Origin: Phycisphaerales bacterium
Lineage (GTDB): Bacteria > Planctomycetota > Phycisphaerae > Phycisphaerales > SM1A02
Length of the DNA: 42,587 nucleotides
NCBI GenBank assembly: GCA_029260575.1
Contig: JAJDDB010000013.1
Location: forward strand, 1 to 42,587
Reading direction: 5' to 3'
Below are positions 16,101-24,397 of the stretch, one piece after another. Position numbers and translations under genes: made by a program. Position 1 is the first letter of the stretch, and each line of letters starts with the position of its first letter. The notes beneath the pieces were generated by a model, which ran no database searches, was not told where the DNA came from, and saw only the letters and a program-made list of their open reading frames with translations.

Positions 16101-17909
16101 ATCGACAACGCTACCGACTACCTGTTCCAGGCGCTGATGTCCCGCCCGAGCAACTACCTCTCCCGCAGCCCGGCCTGGAAGCAGACCTACTGGCAGCGGG
16201 TCGGGGAACTCTCCGGCTCCATCTCGCCTGCGGATCACGGCAAGCTGATTGCCCGTGCTACCGAGGCAGGGCTCGACGGTAAGCAGTTGAAGGGCATGAG
16301 CAAGGGCACCAGCGGCACCCTGTCCTATCAGGATGTCGATGACCTCGCCAAAGCATACGCACTCGAAACCACCAAGAAACTCCTCTACTCCAGCCAGGCA
16401 AAGCACCAGTGGGCGGACGCCGCCCGCATAGCGATGCCGTTCGGTGAGGCGTGGCAGGAGGTTCTGACCACCTGGACCAAGCAGATGGTACGCAACCCGG
16501 CCAACCCCGTCCACAACGTCGCAAAGACGTTCAGAGGGGCGGAGCAGTCCGGCGCCATCTACGAGGACCCGCAGTCGGGAGAGATGCGCTACATCCACCC
16601 CTTCTCGTTCTTCAGCCGCAACTGGACCGACACCGTGCAGACCGGCAGCGTGCGTGGCCTGAACCTCATAGGTGAGGGGATGCCAGGCGTAGGCCCGGCC
16701 ATCACCATGCCGGCCAAGCCGCTCATCGACGACGACAACGAAATCCTCTACGACCTTCTCTGGCCTATGGGCAAGAAGCCGAAGTTCAACGAGGACCCGT
16801 TGGGGGCAATGGCTCCGTCGCACTGGCGCAAGATCGTCACGGCGCTCAAAGGCGACCCCGATAAGGCGGCCGAGCTCGGCGCCTTGAAGATGAAGATATA
16901 CGAGGCCAGGGTGGCCAGCGGCAGAATCGCTGCGCCGAAGAACGCTGAGGACATGTACGCCGGGCTGGAGGAGGCAGAACGCTCCGCCCGCTACCTAATG
17001 CTGGGAGAGGGGTTCGCCTCGCTCCTGGGCCTGGCGCCCACCACCATCAAAACCGAGCCACTGGTTAATGAGGCGGGCAAGGCGGGCGAACACGTTCCCG
17101 AGTCCGTGAACGGCACAATGGCGGCGTTTGTATCCGCAGACTACCGCAAGTTCAGCGACGAGAACTACAAGACGGCGCTGGACAGGTTGCAGGACAAGTA
17201 CGGCGACCTCTCCTACTTGTTCGCACAGTCGCAGACCTACTCCACGTCCTGGGGCAACATCCCCTACACCGTTGAGGCCAAGGCGTGGAAGAAGAAGCAC
17301 GCTGATCTCGCCAGAACTCACCCGGACACGTTCGGGTTCTTCGCCCCGACTGAGGGGACGGAGGATTTGTCGGTGTTCCAGGAGGCCATAGCGGACGGCA
17401 CACGCAAGCGGATCCCAGGCAAGGCATCAGTACTCATGGCCAATGACAAGCTGGCCAAGGCGCAGTACTACAAAGAGAAGGACGACCTGGCAGGGCCGGA
17501 CGGCAAACTGAGCAAGTCTGCCACCAAGTACCTCCAGGGGTTCAAGGAAGCCCTCATTGAGGACTACCCCGGCGCCTTCCCCGACGACGACCGCACGCCA
17601 CACACCATCCCGCAGGAGCAGGCCGTCACCGACCTGTTCGCAGCGGCCAAGAAGATCAAGGGCAACAAGACCGCCAAAGCCGTTCTCGCCTACGAGGCCG
17701 AGCGAGCCGAGGTAGTTGCGGACCTTGAAGCACGTGGCATCACCCTGACCAGCAAAACCAAGGCAGCCGCCGAGCGCAGCTACTTGGCCGGATTCGGTCG
17801 GGCGCTCGTGGAAGACGAGCCAGCATTTCGCAACGCCTGGGACTTCCTGCTTACCAAGGAGGTCGAGGACTTCGCCGCCGAAACCAAGCGGGAGAAGGCC
17901 GAGGCGTAA
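13176..17909 (+). CDS. Giant internal virion (ejection-type) protein with ADP-ribosyltransferase-like segment
   Basis: 1577 aa starting at TTG 13176, with GGAGG five bases upstream. The length, Lys/Ala/Asp-rich composition and position among structural genes fit an internal protein ejected with the DNA. Residues about 285-445 differ from the rest: RANGTYYSVVESSDF, AAEHFARGSKEKVLDLPEIEV, and AEKARQAGYKGLLLKDSTD followed by FSEFVALTDD. That pattern resembles ADP-ribosyltransferase-like domains of large polyvalent phage proteins. The DNA encoding this part (about 14000-14560) also looks less biased in codon use. The later region has AMPFGEAWQEVLTTWTKQMV and HPFSFFSRNW, possibly membrane-active. 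No tape-measure-like coiled coil is evident. Confidence 0.75.
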   Translation: MGQYDFLQDDANEAAASRRNVKRAAYDTEAAADGGIAANTLMSNRDAYGWMPVEIATSLAKEGRGPKDKVTSKVAVASVKARKKQGFWDKDRGWWDPRQEIKRGLKATVRTSITALSVPFDVVKSGFQWSVSDMEDGESDGLFAGKVSGKAKSPLKTSPGLVALGDLLSGREVDLGSGYVPRGEIGEETLKAQRSVLIGGKAATLGRSVAVLFSDPDTKSYNTLSGIVDFSSNVGLDPMNAVGVGVAKLRDARKLLIPAKALPNAVSDGARVGDEAFEGGYKLVRLDKPGADLSASGRANGTYYSVVESSDFVSPHADDAAGAAEHFARGSKEKVLDLPEIEVTVKGREAPGGGPVPASAGVTALHSLVGPDEFSRLAQLGKKELTELLPQGRRREYADAYEVLERLGAEKARQAGYKGLLLKDSTDPNFSEFVALTDDATSPVALGDIRDAAPATQANPVTEMVKAGGILGGVKRAIEPKTAEEYIRSGKGAKFVDWAKDQTDFNAIWEGTNKKLPVELVAKLQGAKTSDEVIAELMPHLGQSVREVPKMRHRSYSRIGQMMPEGHIDTSDLDQAVTEIDRYQRLLKVPAEMRSLVNAKMAVAVTPSDKLTVATDLFKGVNASLKGGGLTTEASNKLTHLFSNSIESLRKYNVDAIGDDIVVDYATVGGKKVPTLSPHLAVETLHKDIPMPDVRELARGVGALNRQERLFGPAMSKALKGNAALTDYVLSPFMEKVWKPQVLLRGAWTLRVVGEEQIRMGAAGLDSMFHHPMSAIAYVTGRKGSMTLTDDADVLDDLDEYTNALSRRGGAHRSESAPRAGAVRSGHTVYHKGDQGYAKAWGGELAQIAQDPITRSIAQHGLDATLKRVRNGGDLAKVRGAVAKAIDEPAMNTDAGSDLWVKSLDQRLQTKTLNDPDLLKAVASRTWDGKRLFEANGGLSKAFKAELTKRADDLPAEQAFKGEVALSQESGVSSAIDNATDYLFQALMSRPSNYLSRSPAWKQTYWQRVGELSGSISPADHGKLIARATEAGLDGKQLKGMSKGTSGTLSYQDVDDLAKAYALETTKKLLYSSQAKHQWADAARIAMPFGEAWQEVLTTWTKQMVRNPANPVHNVAKTFRGAEQSGAIYEDPQSGEMRYIHPFSFFSRNWTDTVQTGSVRGLNLIGEGMPGVGPAITMPAKPLIDDDNEILYDLLWPMGKKPKFNEDPLGAMAPSHWRKIVTALKGDPDKAAELGALKMKIYEARVASGRIAAPKNAEDMYAGLEEAERSARYLMLGEGFASLLGLAPTTIKTEPLVNEAGKAGEHVPESVNGTMAAFVSADYRKFSDENYKTALDRLQDKYGDLSYLFAQSQTYSTSWGNIPYTVEAKAWKKKHADLARTHPDTFGFFAPTEGTEDLSVFQEAIADGTRKRIPGKASVLMANDKLAKAQYYKEKDDLAGPDGKLSKSATKYLQGFKEALIEDYPGAFPDDDRTPHTIPQEQAVTDLFAAAKKIKGNKTAKAVLAYEAERAEVVADLEARGITLTSKTKAAAERSYLAGFGRALVEDEPAFRNAWDFLLTKEVEDFAAETKREKAEA

Positions 17910-17929
17910 GACAAACGAGGAGGAACCCA

Positions 17930-18730
17930 GTGGGCGCAGCAGCGGACAAGTTCAAGGCCGAGAACAAGGCCGCCGCAGCCGGGGCAGTATCCGTACAGGA
18001 TGCTGCCTCCCCGCTGGGATCTGGCTCGGGCGAAACGGCACGCACTTTCAGCATTACCCGCACCGCCAGGGCGTACACCGACTCCCAGGTCGGCAACCCC
18101 AACCGAGGGACCGAGACTCGGGCCAAGAACGCCAGCGAGGCGTTCTACGAGACTGACGTGAGCCGGATCGCCAACCTCAGCCCGCAGCAGCGAGCCGAGG
18201 TCAACCGCTCGCTGATCTCCGCAGGGCTGCTGGACGAGGACACCCCGCTCGGAGGCTGGGGCAAGAAGAACGCCGCAGCACTCCGGGAAGTTTACGCCCT
18301 CGCCAACGACCTGACGGCGGACTACGGCAGCGAGAAGCCCAAGCCCTTCTACTTCGCCAAGGCCCTCGAACTCATCATGGGAGGCGAAGGCGGCGAGGGA
18401 GGCAGCGGCGGCCCGAAGGCTCCACGCATCCCGCCGGTTCGTCTCACTTCCGAGGACGACCTCCGCAACGTGATGAAGGAGGCCAGCGAGAAGACCCTCG
18501 GCCGGCGCCTCTCCGCTGACGAGGAAACCAAGTTTGTCAAGTACTTCCACGGGCAGGAGTCCGCATTCGGCTCCGCAGCACAGGCACAGCATGGCGGCAC
18601 CTTGATGGAGCCCCCGACCGCCGGAGCCGCTGCCGAGAAGTTTGCCGAGGACGCTTCCCCCGGTGAGGCGGGAGCGCAGGCACTGAGCGGACAACTAGAC
18701 ACCTTCCGCAAGCTGGTCGGCTCCATATGA
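17930..18730 (+). CDS. Internal virion protein
   Basis: 266 aa starting at GTG 17930, behind GAGGAGGAA. It has an Ala/Lys-rich N-terminus, a middle with YALANDLTADYG, a Gly-rich linker (GGEGGEGGSGG, about 150-160), and a C-terminal segment LGRRLSADEETKFVKYFHGQ. That last pattern (GR-L-xxEExxFVxxF) recurs in tape-measure or internal proteins of actinophages. The gene overlaps the next by ATGA. It likely belongs to the ejected protein set with its neighbours. Confidence 0.7.
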   Translation: MGAAADKFKAENKAAAAGAVSVQDAASPLGSGSGETARTFSITRTARAYTDSQVGNPNRGTETRAKNASEAFYETDVSRIANLSPQQRAEVNRSLISAGLLDEDTPLGGWGKKNAAALREVYALANDLTADYGSEKPKPFYFAKALELIMGGEGGEGGSGGPKAPRIPPVRLTSEDDLRNVMKEASEKTLGRRLSADEETKFVKYFHGQESAFGSAAQAQHGGTLMEPPTAGAAAEKFAEDASPGEAGAQALSGQLDTFRKLVGSI

Positions 18731-20010
18731 GCACCTTCAGCCGGGGCCAGCTAATCCAGATGCTCCTCCAGAGTGGGGCATCCCCGGAGCAGGCCGAGAT
18801 GTACGCAGCCATCGCCCAGGGCGAGAGTGGCCTGAACCCCGGCGCTCAAGGCGACACCAGCATCCAGGACTCCAAGTGGGGACCCTCGGTCGGCCTGTTC
18901 CAGGTCCGCAGCCTCAAGGCGGACTACGGCACCGGGCGCACTCGTGACGCACTCCGCCTGACAGATCCCGCCTTCAACCTGGCCTCGGCCAAGACGATCT
19001 CGGGCGGCTGGACCAACGCCAAGCCCTGGACCGTCTACACGTCCGGCGCATACAAGAAGTACATGGGCGGCGCAGGAGCACCCGGCGGCGCAGCATCTAG
19101 CGGAGGAGGACAGGATATGGCGGCATCCGCACCGGCCCCCGTCCTGAACGAGGTGGACGAGGCACGCAAGAGGTACGGGGCGTTCGCCTCCTACCTGGAC
19201 CACCCGCAGATCGGCCCGATCCTCAAGCAGGGAGCCCGAGAGGGTAGGGATGCAGCCTGGCTAGAGGGACAGCTTACGCAGACCGACTGGTGGAAGACCA
19301 CCGCCGAGGCCGCTAGAGCTTGGGAACTACTAGTAAAGACCGACCCCGCATCCGCACACCAGAAACGCCTAGCCATGAACGCATCCATAGCTGACATGGC
19401 CGAGCAACTGGGTGTGACCGTCAGCGCCGAAGCACTCGGGCGAATCCACGAGGACGCCCTGCGGTTCGGATGGTCGGCGGCGCAACTCAAAGATGCCGTC
19501 GCTGCGGAGTACAGGTACGACCCGAACGCCGTGGTACAGGGTCAGGCGGCTCAGACTTTAGACGCCATCCGACAACTGTCCCTTGATTACGGCGCCCCCA
19601 TAGATGAGGCGTCTATGCCCGCCCTGATGAAGCAGGTTATGTCGGGCAAGCTGGACGAGGCCGGGATACGTGAGTACGTCATCGAGTGGGCCAAGATTCA
19701 GTTCCCGACCATAGCCGACGCCCTCGACAAAGGCATCACGGTCAAGCAGTACTACCAGCCCTACGCCAATGCGGCGGCCAAGCTGCTGGAGGTGTCCCCG
19801 GACACTCTGGACTTGACCGAGGAGAAGTGGCGGAGGCCGCTCTCTCAGGTAGATCCCAAGACTGGCGCCCGAGGCGTGCAGTCCGTGTGGGACTGGGAGA
19901 AGACGCTGAAGACCGACGCCACCTACAACTGGCGCTACACCAAGAACGCCAAAGAGGAAATCACCGGCATGGCACAGCAGCTAAGCGAGCGGATGGGGGT
20001 CATAAAGTAG
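18727..20010 (+). CDS. Virion lytic transglycosylase-like protein
   Basis: 427 aa starting at ATG 18727, overlapping the previous stop. Residues 20-115 form a lysozyme-like domain: MYAAIAQGESGLNP with likely catalytic Glu33, SVGLFQVRSL, and WTVYTSGAYKKYMGG. A Gly/Ala-rich linker (119-135) leads to a 290-residue helical region with no family I recognise. Placed among internal proteins and not in the lysis region, it most likely opens the peptidoglycan locally during DNA entry. The second half resembles the neighbouring 20011 protein in style (LDLTEEKW, AKIQFP), suggesting a shared structural module. Confidence 0.8.
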   Translation: MSTFSRGQLIQMLLQSGASPEQAEMYAAIAQGESGLNPGAQGDTSIQDSKWGPSVGLFQVRSLKADYGTGRTRDALRLTDPAFNLASAKTISGGWTNAKPWTVYTSGAYKKYMGGAGAPGGAASSGGGQDMAASAPAPVLNEVDEARKRYGAFASYLDHPQIGPILKQGAREGRDAAWLEGQLTQTDWWKTTAEAARAWELLVKTDPASAHQKRLAMNASIADMAEQLGVTVSAEALGRIHEDALRFGWSAAQLKDAVAAEYRYDPNAVVQGQAAQTLDAIRQLSLDYGAPIDEASMPALMKQVMSGKLDEAGIREYVIEWAKIQFPTIADALDKGITVKQYYQPYANAAAKLLEVSPDTLDLTEEKWRRPLSQVDPKTGARGVQSVWDWEKTLKTDATYNWRYTKNAKEEITGMAQQLSERMGVIK

Positions 20011-20823
20011 ATGCCTGAAGACGCATATGCAGCCCTCCACACCTTCCTCGAATCCATCGGCCTGACCTCCCTCACTGACTTCGCCATCCAGCGGATTCAG
20101 GAGGGCGCATCGGCGGATGTTATCGACTTCGAGCTCCGCCAGCAGGAGCCCTGGAGGAAGCGGTTCGCATCCATAGAGCAGCGGCAAAAAGCAGGGCTGC
20201 CCGCCATATCGGTAGCCGAGGTGCTGGAGTTCGAGAAGCGCAGCCGAGAGATGGCGCAAGCCTACGGGATGCCGAAGAACTTCATCAGCCAGGCGCAGAC
20301 CGACGCCCTTTTAGTGGGGGATGTCGGCTTGCCCGAGTTGGAGGCCCGGTTCAAGGGGGCCTACACCCGGCTGAACAACGCCGACCCCGCCACGCAGGCG
20401 GCGATGAAACGACTTTACGGATTGGGCGCCACCGCAGGCGACTTGGCTGCGTTCGCCCTTGCCCCCGAGATCGCACTCCCCGACATCGAGCGGAGAGTCA
20501 CAGCGATTGAGGTTGGGGCCGAAGGAGGTAAGCAGGGCTTCACGTTCTCACGGGAGTTCCTGGAAAGTTTGTCGCAGTCTGGCGTAGAGGCCACAGCGGC
20601 GAAAGCAGTATTCGGAGCGTTGTCACGCAACCGGAGCCTGACCGATCAACTCGCTGGGGAGATGTCAGCGGCCATGACGCAAGAGGAAGCCACCGAAGGG
20701 CTCCTCGGCCTTAACGCTGAATCCACCCAAAAAGTTGAGCGCAGGCGCTCGGGACTACAGGCTGAGTTTGCCGGCGGTTCGTCCGTCCAGACCAGCCAAG
20801 AAGGCGTGATCGGGCTGCGGTAG
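20011..20823 (+). CDS. Internal virion protein, possibly with a frameshifted C-terminal extension
   Basis: 270 aa starting at ATG 20011, immediately after the preceding stop. The chain is mostly helical and acidic (VLEFEKRSREMAQAYGMPKN, ALAPEIALPDIERRVTAIEV). No known family. After its TAG at 20823 another frame stays open and reads AAVEAARKAGKAGGLAPASY up to a TAA that abuts the ribosome-binding site of the scaffold gene. This may be a lost or frameshift-expressed tail, or simply noncoding. Confidence 0.7.
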   Translation: MPEDAYAALHTFLESIGLTSLTDFAIQRIQEGASADVIDFELRQQEPWRKRFASIEQRQKAGLPAISVAEVLEFEKRSREMAQAYGMPKNFISQAQTDALLVGDVGLPELEARFKGAYTRLNNADPATQAAMKRLYGLGATAGDLAAFALAPEIALPDIERRVTAIEVGAEGGKQGFTFSREFLESLSQSGVEATAAKAVFGALSRNRSLTDQLAGEMSAAMTQEEATEGLLGLNAESTQKVERRRSGLQAEFAGGSSVQTSQEGVIGLR

Positions 20824-20850
20824 AAGCGGCGAGGAAGGCGGGCAAGGCCG

Positions 20851-20958
20851 GGGGATTAGCCCCTGCGAGCTATGCCTCAGCCGAGTGCAGGGCACACCTC
20901 ACCCAAACCTACGAAAAGCATAGCAGCATCTTGCGCCCGGCCACCTCCGGCCGGGCGC
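20851..20958 (+). promoter_or_regulatory. Hairpins in front of the scaffold/capsid genes
   Basis: GCGCCCGGCC (20933-20942) pairs perfectly with GGCCGGGCGC (20949-20958) around six bases. Upstream GCTATGC (20869-20875) can pair with GCATAGC (20918-20924), and GGGG-ATTAG-CCCC lies at 20851-20863. There is no T-run. This may attenuate or process the transcript so that capsid genes are expressed differently from the internal-protein genes. Confidence 0.5.
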
Positions 20959-20986
20959 CGACAAAAGACTAAGGAGCGACAACCAC

Positions 20987-21481
20987 ATGCCTAGCACCTA
21001 TGACGACCTGATCGCTGAGGGCGCCACCCTCGGAGTAGACGCCGACTACCTGGCACGCCTCACGGCAGCCGCCGAAGCATCTCCCCTACGGACCGAAAAC
21101 AAGTCCCTGAAGGAGAAGGCAGCAGCCGACGCCATTGAGCTCGCAGCTTTCAAGGAAGCCCAGACCGCCGCCAGCTTCAAAGCCGCCGGCATCCTGGTTG
21201 ACCCCAAGGCGCTCGCCCTCCCCGCCGACCTTGACATCAAGGACGTAGAAGCGGTCAAGGCATACGGCATGACGGTCGGTCTCGTGGCCAAACCCGCCAC
21301 CCCGCCGACCCCCGACGCAGACAAGGCAGCACTCGAAGCCCTGGGCGGCAAAGCCCCGGCCGGAGATGCGCCCGACCGCAGCCTCATCGACCTGTCAGGC
21401 GTCAAGTCCTTTGAGGACCTGAAGTCCAACGCACAGGCCGGCGGCTGGTCCAACTCGGGATCACAGCCCCGCAAGTGGTAA
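20987..21481 (+). CDS. Capsid scaffolding protein
   Basis: 164 aa starting at ATG 20987, behind AAGGAG. The identification rests on position directly before the major capsid gene and on composition: a helical, charged centre (LRTENKSLKEKAAADAIELA, about 37-60) likely to be a coiled coil, an Ala/Pro-rich hinge (AKPATPPTPDADKAALEAL), and a C-terminal SFEDLKSNAQAGGWSNSG. It should guide prohead assembly and leave or be degraded before packaging. Confidence 0.75.
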   Translation: MPSTYDDLIAEGATLGVDADYLARLTAAAEASPLRTENKSLKEKAAADAIELAAFKEAQTAASFKAAGILVDPKALALPADLDIKDVEAVKAYGMTVGLVAKPATPPTPDADKAALEALGGKAPAGDAPDRSLIDLSGVKSFEDLKSNAQAGGWSNSGSQPRKW

Positions 21482-21524
21482 CCCACACCACCCACCGCAC
21501 TTCCTTTAGATAGGAGCAACCCAC

Positions 21525-22463
21525 ATGGCCATCAACACCACGGTCAACATGAGCGACCTCGTGAAGACCAACTTCGATACCGCAGCCTACTTCGGCTTCA
21601 GGGCCAAGAACCTGTTCCGCATGGCCGGCATCGACGTGAAGCGGGACCTGTCCGCAGATCCCAAGCGTGGCAACGCTGTCACCTTCACCAAGACCAACGC
21701 CCTCTCCGGCTCGACCACCGAGCTCCCCGAGGCCAGCGACATCACCCCCTCCAGCCTGGGCACCAGCACCGTCACGCTGACCCTCAAGGAGTACGGCGAC
21801 GTTGTTCAGACCTCCGAGAAGCTGCGGCTCACCGCACTTCAGGACGTGCAGAACCTCAACACCATGCACGAGGTTGGCGCCTCGATGGGTGAGGCCCTGG
21901 ACATCATCTGCCGGACCAACGGGTTCGACAACGGCACCAACATCACCTGGACCATTGGCACCACCGACAACACCGTGGCCGCAGGCGCAACCGGCCGGGT
22001 CACCGCCAGCATGGTATCCCGCCAGCGTGCGTTCCTGACCACCGCCGAGGTGCCCGCCATCGACGGCCTGAACTACGTGGGCATGATCCACGGCCACGTT
22101 GCGTTCGACCTCATGGGCGAAACCGGCGGCCGTGGCTGGAGGGACCCGCACACCTACAGCGACCCCTCCGCCATCTACGTCGCAGAGCTCGGCCTGTTCG
22201 ACGGTATCCGCTACGTCGAGAACAGCCGCTGCAAGGTCAACCTGGCCGCAACCAACGCAGACGTGTACACCACCTACGTCTACGGGCAGGAAGCCATCGC
22301 AGAGGCGCTGGGCGTCGAGCCGGAGATCCGCATCACCGGCCCGTTCGACAGCCTCGGCCGTTTCCTCAACACCGGCTGGTACGGCCTGATCGGCCACGGC
22401 GTCTTCCGTCAGGAATCGCTGCGCCTGGTCCGCTCCAACAGCAGCCTCGCCGCACGCCCGTAG
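21525..22463 (+). CDS. Major capsid protein (N4-gp56-like)
   Basis: 312 aa starting at ATG 21525, behind TAGGAGC. The chain shows features of the N4-gp56 family: AVTFTKTNALSGSTTELPEA, then LKEYGDVVQTSEKLRLTALQ, a helical DVQNLNTMHEVGASMGEALD, and a late DVYTTYVYGQEAIAEAL. It forms the HK97-fold shell. A GCAA-loop hairpin follows 17 bases after the stop. Confidence 0.88.
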   Translation: MAINTTVNMSDLVKTNFDTAAYFGFRAKNLFRMAGIDVKRDLSADPKRGNAVTFTKTNALSGSTTELPEASDITPSSLGTSTVTLTLKEYGDVVQTSEKLRLTALQDVQNLNTMHEVGASMGEALDIICRTNGFDNGTNITWTIGTTDNTVAAGATGRVTASMVSRQRAFLTTAEVPAIDGLNYVGMIHGHVAFDLMGETGGRGWRDPHTYSDPSAIYVAELGLFDGIRYVENSRCKVNLAATNADVYTTYVYGQEAIAEALGVEPEIRITGPFDSLGRFLNTGWYGLIGHGVFRQESLRLVRSNSSLAARP

Positions 22464-22479
22464 TCACCAGCTAGCCCGA

Positions 22480-22505
22480 CCAGGCCCTCAGCAATGAGGG
22501 CCTGG
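22480..22505 (+). promoter_or_regulatory. GNRA-tetraloop hairpin after the capsid gene
   Basis: An 11-bp perfect stem (22480-22490 with 22495-22505) is capped by GCAA, a stable GNRA tetraloop. No T-run follows. It may protect the 3' end of capsid mRNA or partly end transcription. Confidence 0.65.
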
Positions 22506-22535
22506 ACGTGGTGATATCCCGAAAGGACACCCCAC

Positions 22536-22889
22536 ATGGCAGTAACCCGTACTGCGCTGGCCAACGTTCCGGTCAACGCAATCCTGGAGATCATCTCCGA
22601 GGACACCACCTTTGACCTGCCCTCCATCGGGGCAGCAGCCAAGGTCGCCGTCCCGATGCTCCTGAGCACCACCGGAGTCGTCGCAGTTGGCGACTACCTG
22701 ATCCCGCTGGCCGACCCGACCGTGGTTGCAGACGGCGAGATCGTCGTCAACGTGCAGAACCCGGTCGTCACCGTGGACACCGTGCCGCTGATGGTCCACA
22801 ACGCATCCGCCGGCGCAGTTGACGCCGCCACCGCCGTTGGCTTCAAGTTCCTGGTCATCAAGGCCGCCGGCCTGCACGCCCGGATCTAG
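22536..22889 (+). CDS. Probable head decoration protein
   Basis: 117 aa starting at ATG 22536, behind AAAGGAC. The chain is almost free of charged helices and rich in Val, Ala and Thr with alternating hydrophobics (VAVPMLLSTTGVVAVGDYLI, EIVVNVQNPVVTVDTVPLMV), suggesting a beta barrel. Size, fold type and position directly after the capsid gene point to a capsid-decorating protein; a head-tail joining role is also possible. Confidence 0.6.
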   Translation: MAVTRTALANVPVNAILEIISEDTTFDLPSIGAAAKVAVPMLLSTTGVVAVGDYLIPLADPTVVADGEIVVNVQNPVVTVDTVPLMVHNASAGAVDAATAVGFKFLVIKAAGLHARI

Positions 22890-22987
22890 TGGCCGCCCCC
22901 AAGGTGGTCAGGGTCAAGGCCCCCGCCGATTCGCCCTACGTCAAGGGCAAGGGCGGGCACGGCAAGGACAACAGCACCTCCGACTAA
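22889..22987 (+). CDS. Small basic peptide gene
   Basis: 32 aa from GTG 22889, whose G is the last base of the upstream TAG, so translation would be by re-initiation. The sequence is basic and Gly/Lys-rich (VVRVKAPADSPYVKGKGGHG). It is followed by the strong terminator at 23003. No family known. It could be a real short structural protein or a leftover reading frame. Confidence 0.45.
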   Translation: MAAPKVVRVKAPADSPYVKGKGGHGKDNSTSD

Positions 22988-23002
22988 CCCAACACTTTCA
23001 CG

Positions 23003-23039
23003 AAAGGGACCGTTTCCAGCCACTGGAAATGGTCCCTTT
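23003..23039 (+). terminator. 17-bp hairpin terminator after the capsid block
   Basis: Bases 23003-23019 pair with 23023-23039 over 17 positions (one G-U) around a three-base loop CCA. The arm begins AAAGGGACC and ends GGTCCCTTT, so the stem itself supplies a short U-run. It separates the highly expressed capsid genes from the tail genes. Confidence 0.8.
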
Positions 23040-23069
23040 AGTGGAACACGCCCTAGAGGAGGACCCCAC

Positions 23070-23423
23070 ATGGCCACGCTGGCCACCCCTTTGACTTACC
23101 TGGACCTGCGCAACCAGCCGCTGCGTACCCGCCGCTTTGCCGGTCCCGGCTTCCCCCGCTCCACCAAGTTTTCGTCCTGGCCTCCCGGCGCAGGACACCA
23201 AGAGGCCACCGAACTTGCGGTCGAGGTCGCCCCACAAGCGAGCGGCGCCGAAACCCGAGTCGAGCAGGCGGTCTATGGCGGCGGCAGAGTTCATGGCCCC
23301 CTGACCGAGCAGCAAGTCACAGACATCACAGCAGCCGGGCACGCCGCCCTGCTGGTAACCGAGCCGGGATACACGCCTGGTGACCCCGATGATGGTTGGG
23401 GCGATTTTTGGGAGGCAGTATGA
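23070..23423 (+). CDS. Hypothetical head-tail region protein
   Basis: 117 aa starting at ATG 23070, behind GAGGAGGA. The sequence has LTYLDLRNQPLRTRRFAGPG near the start and an acidic end (DPDDGWGDFWEAV). It overlaps the next gene by ATGA. No family recognised. From position it may belong to the tail or connector. Confidence 0.6.
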   Translation: MATLATPLTYLDLRNQPLRTRRFAGPGFPRSTKFSSWPPGAGHQEATELAVEVAPQASGAETRVEQAVYGGGRVHGPLTEQQVTDITAAGHAALLVTEPGYTPGDPDDGWGDFWEAV

Positions 23424-24382
23424 CCGTTACCGCTCCGGGCACCCCGGCACCTACCACCCGCTCGCTGCTGGCCGACTGGGCCACGGCGGTCGATGACGAC
23501 CTCAATGCTCTGGACTCCGCCGACGCAGCCCTGGCCGCCCGCCTCGTACCCCTGGAGGAGGCAACCGGCGGCACCGTCGCTGAGGCGGTAGCAGCCGAGG
23601 CGCTGGAGCGGTCCACCGCCGACTCATCCCTGGCGGTCAGCATTGCGGCCGTAGCTGACGACCTGGCCGACCACGCTGCCCTCGTCCCTGCGGCATCGGG
23701 CGTGTCCTTTGCACCCGCCGGACTGGTGAGCGCCACGACCGTGCAAGCGGCCATAGCCGAGGTGTCTTCAGAGGCGGTGCGCCGCACCATCGCCAGCGAC
23801 GCAGCCTTCTCGCACTCATCCACCGCCTTCCCGAGGTGGTTCAGCACCGAGCGAGTGCATGGAGGGACCAGGAAGGCGTTCAGCTTCGCTACGGACGGAC
23901 AGGTTATTGCGAGCCTCTGGGCCTTCACGTCTGACGTGGAGCTAGAGGCCCTAGCGGTGGAGTTGACCGCTGGAGGTTTAGCTGGGCGTACTGTCCGCCT
24001 GGCTGTGTACGGCGTGACGAGCACCAGCGACCTGTACCCGTCCGCTCTACTGGGCGACAGCGGCGATATCGACTGCGCAGCCTCCGGGGCTAAGGTATGG
24101 ACTCCCGCACAGCCTCTGACACTTCCCGCCGGACTGTACTGGTTTGCAGTCACGGCCAGCAACGCCTCTTTGGGGCTTCGAGGGACGGACGTTTGGGGTA
24201 CCCAGATCCCGTTCGGTGCCCCCACAATGTCTGCCGTCATGGGCGCAGCGCACACCCTGGCCAGCAAGCTGCTGGTGGCCCGCACCTACGGAGCGTTTCC
24301 CGCCACCTTCCCCGTGCTCGGTGACGTTACCGAGTCCACCAGCGCCAACGGTTATCTGTTCTTCTACACCCTGAGCGCCTAA
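23420..24382 (+). CDS. Fibre/receptor-binding-type tail protein
   Basis: 320 aa starting at ATG 23420, behind GGGAGGC and overlapping the previous stop. The first 120 residues are Ala-rich and helical (LLADWATAVDDDLNALDSAD), suited to a trimeric coiled coil. The remainder is beta-rich with WAFTSDVELEALAVEL, RLAVYGVTSTSDLYPSALLG, LTLPAGLYWFAVTASN and a final GYLFFYTLSA, a pattern I associate with the C-terminal heads of phage fibres. It probably contributes to host binding. Confidence 0.65.
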   Translation: MTVTAPGTPAPTTRSLLADWATAVDDDLNALDSADAALAARLVPLEEATGGTVAEAVAAEALERSTADSSLAVSIAAVADDLADHAALVPAASGVSFAPAGLVSATTVQAAIAEVSSEAVRRTIASDAAFSHSSTAFPRWFSTERVHGGTRKAFSFATDGQVIASLWAFTSDVELEALAVELTAGGLAGRTVRLAVYGVTSTSDLYPSALLGDSGDIDCAASGAKVWTPAQPLTLPAGLYWFAVTASNASLGLRGTDVWGTQIPFGAPTMSAVMGAAHTLASKLLVARTYGAFPATFPVLGDVTESTSANGYLFFYTLSA

Positions 24383-24397
24383 CCCGGAGGTCCACAC

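Noticed and set aside
18727-20010. This gene as the lysis endolysin
   Set aside because: It sits among internal virion genes, and a clear two-domain endolysin exists at 36976-38124.
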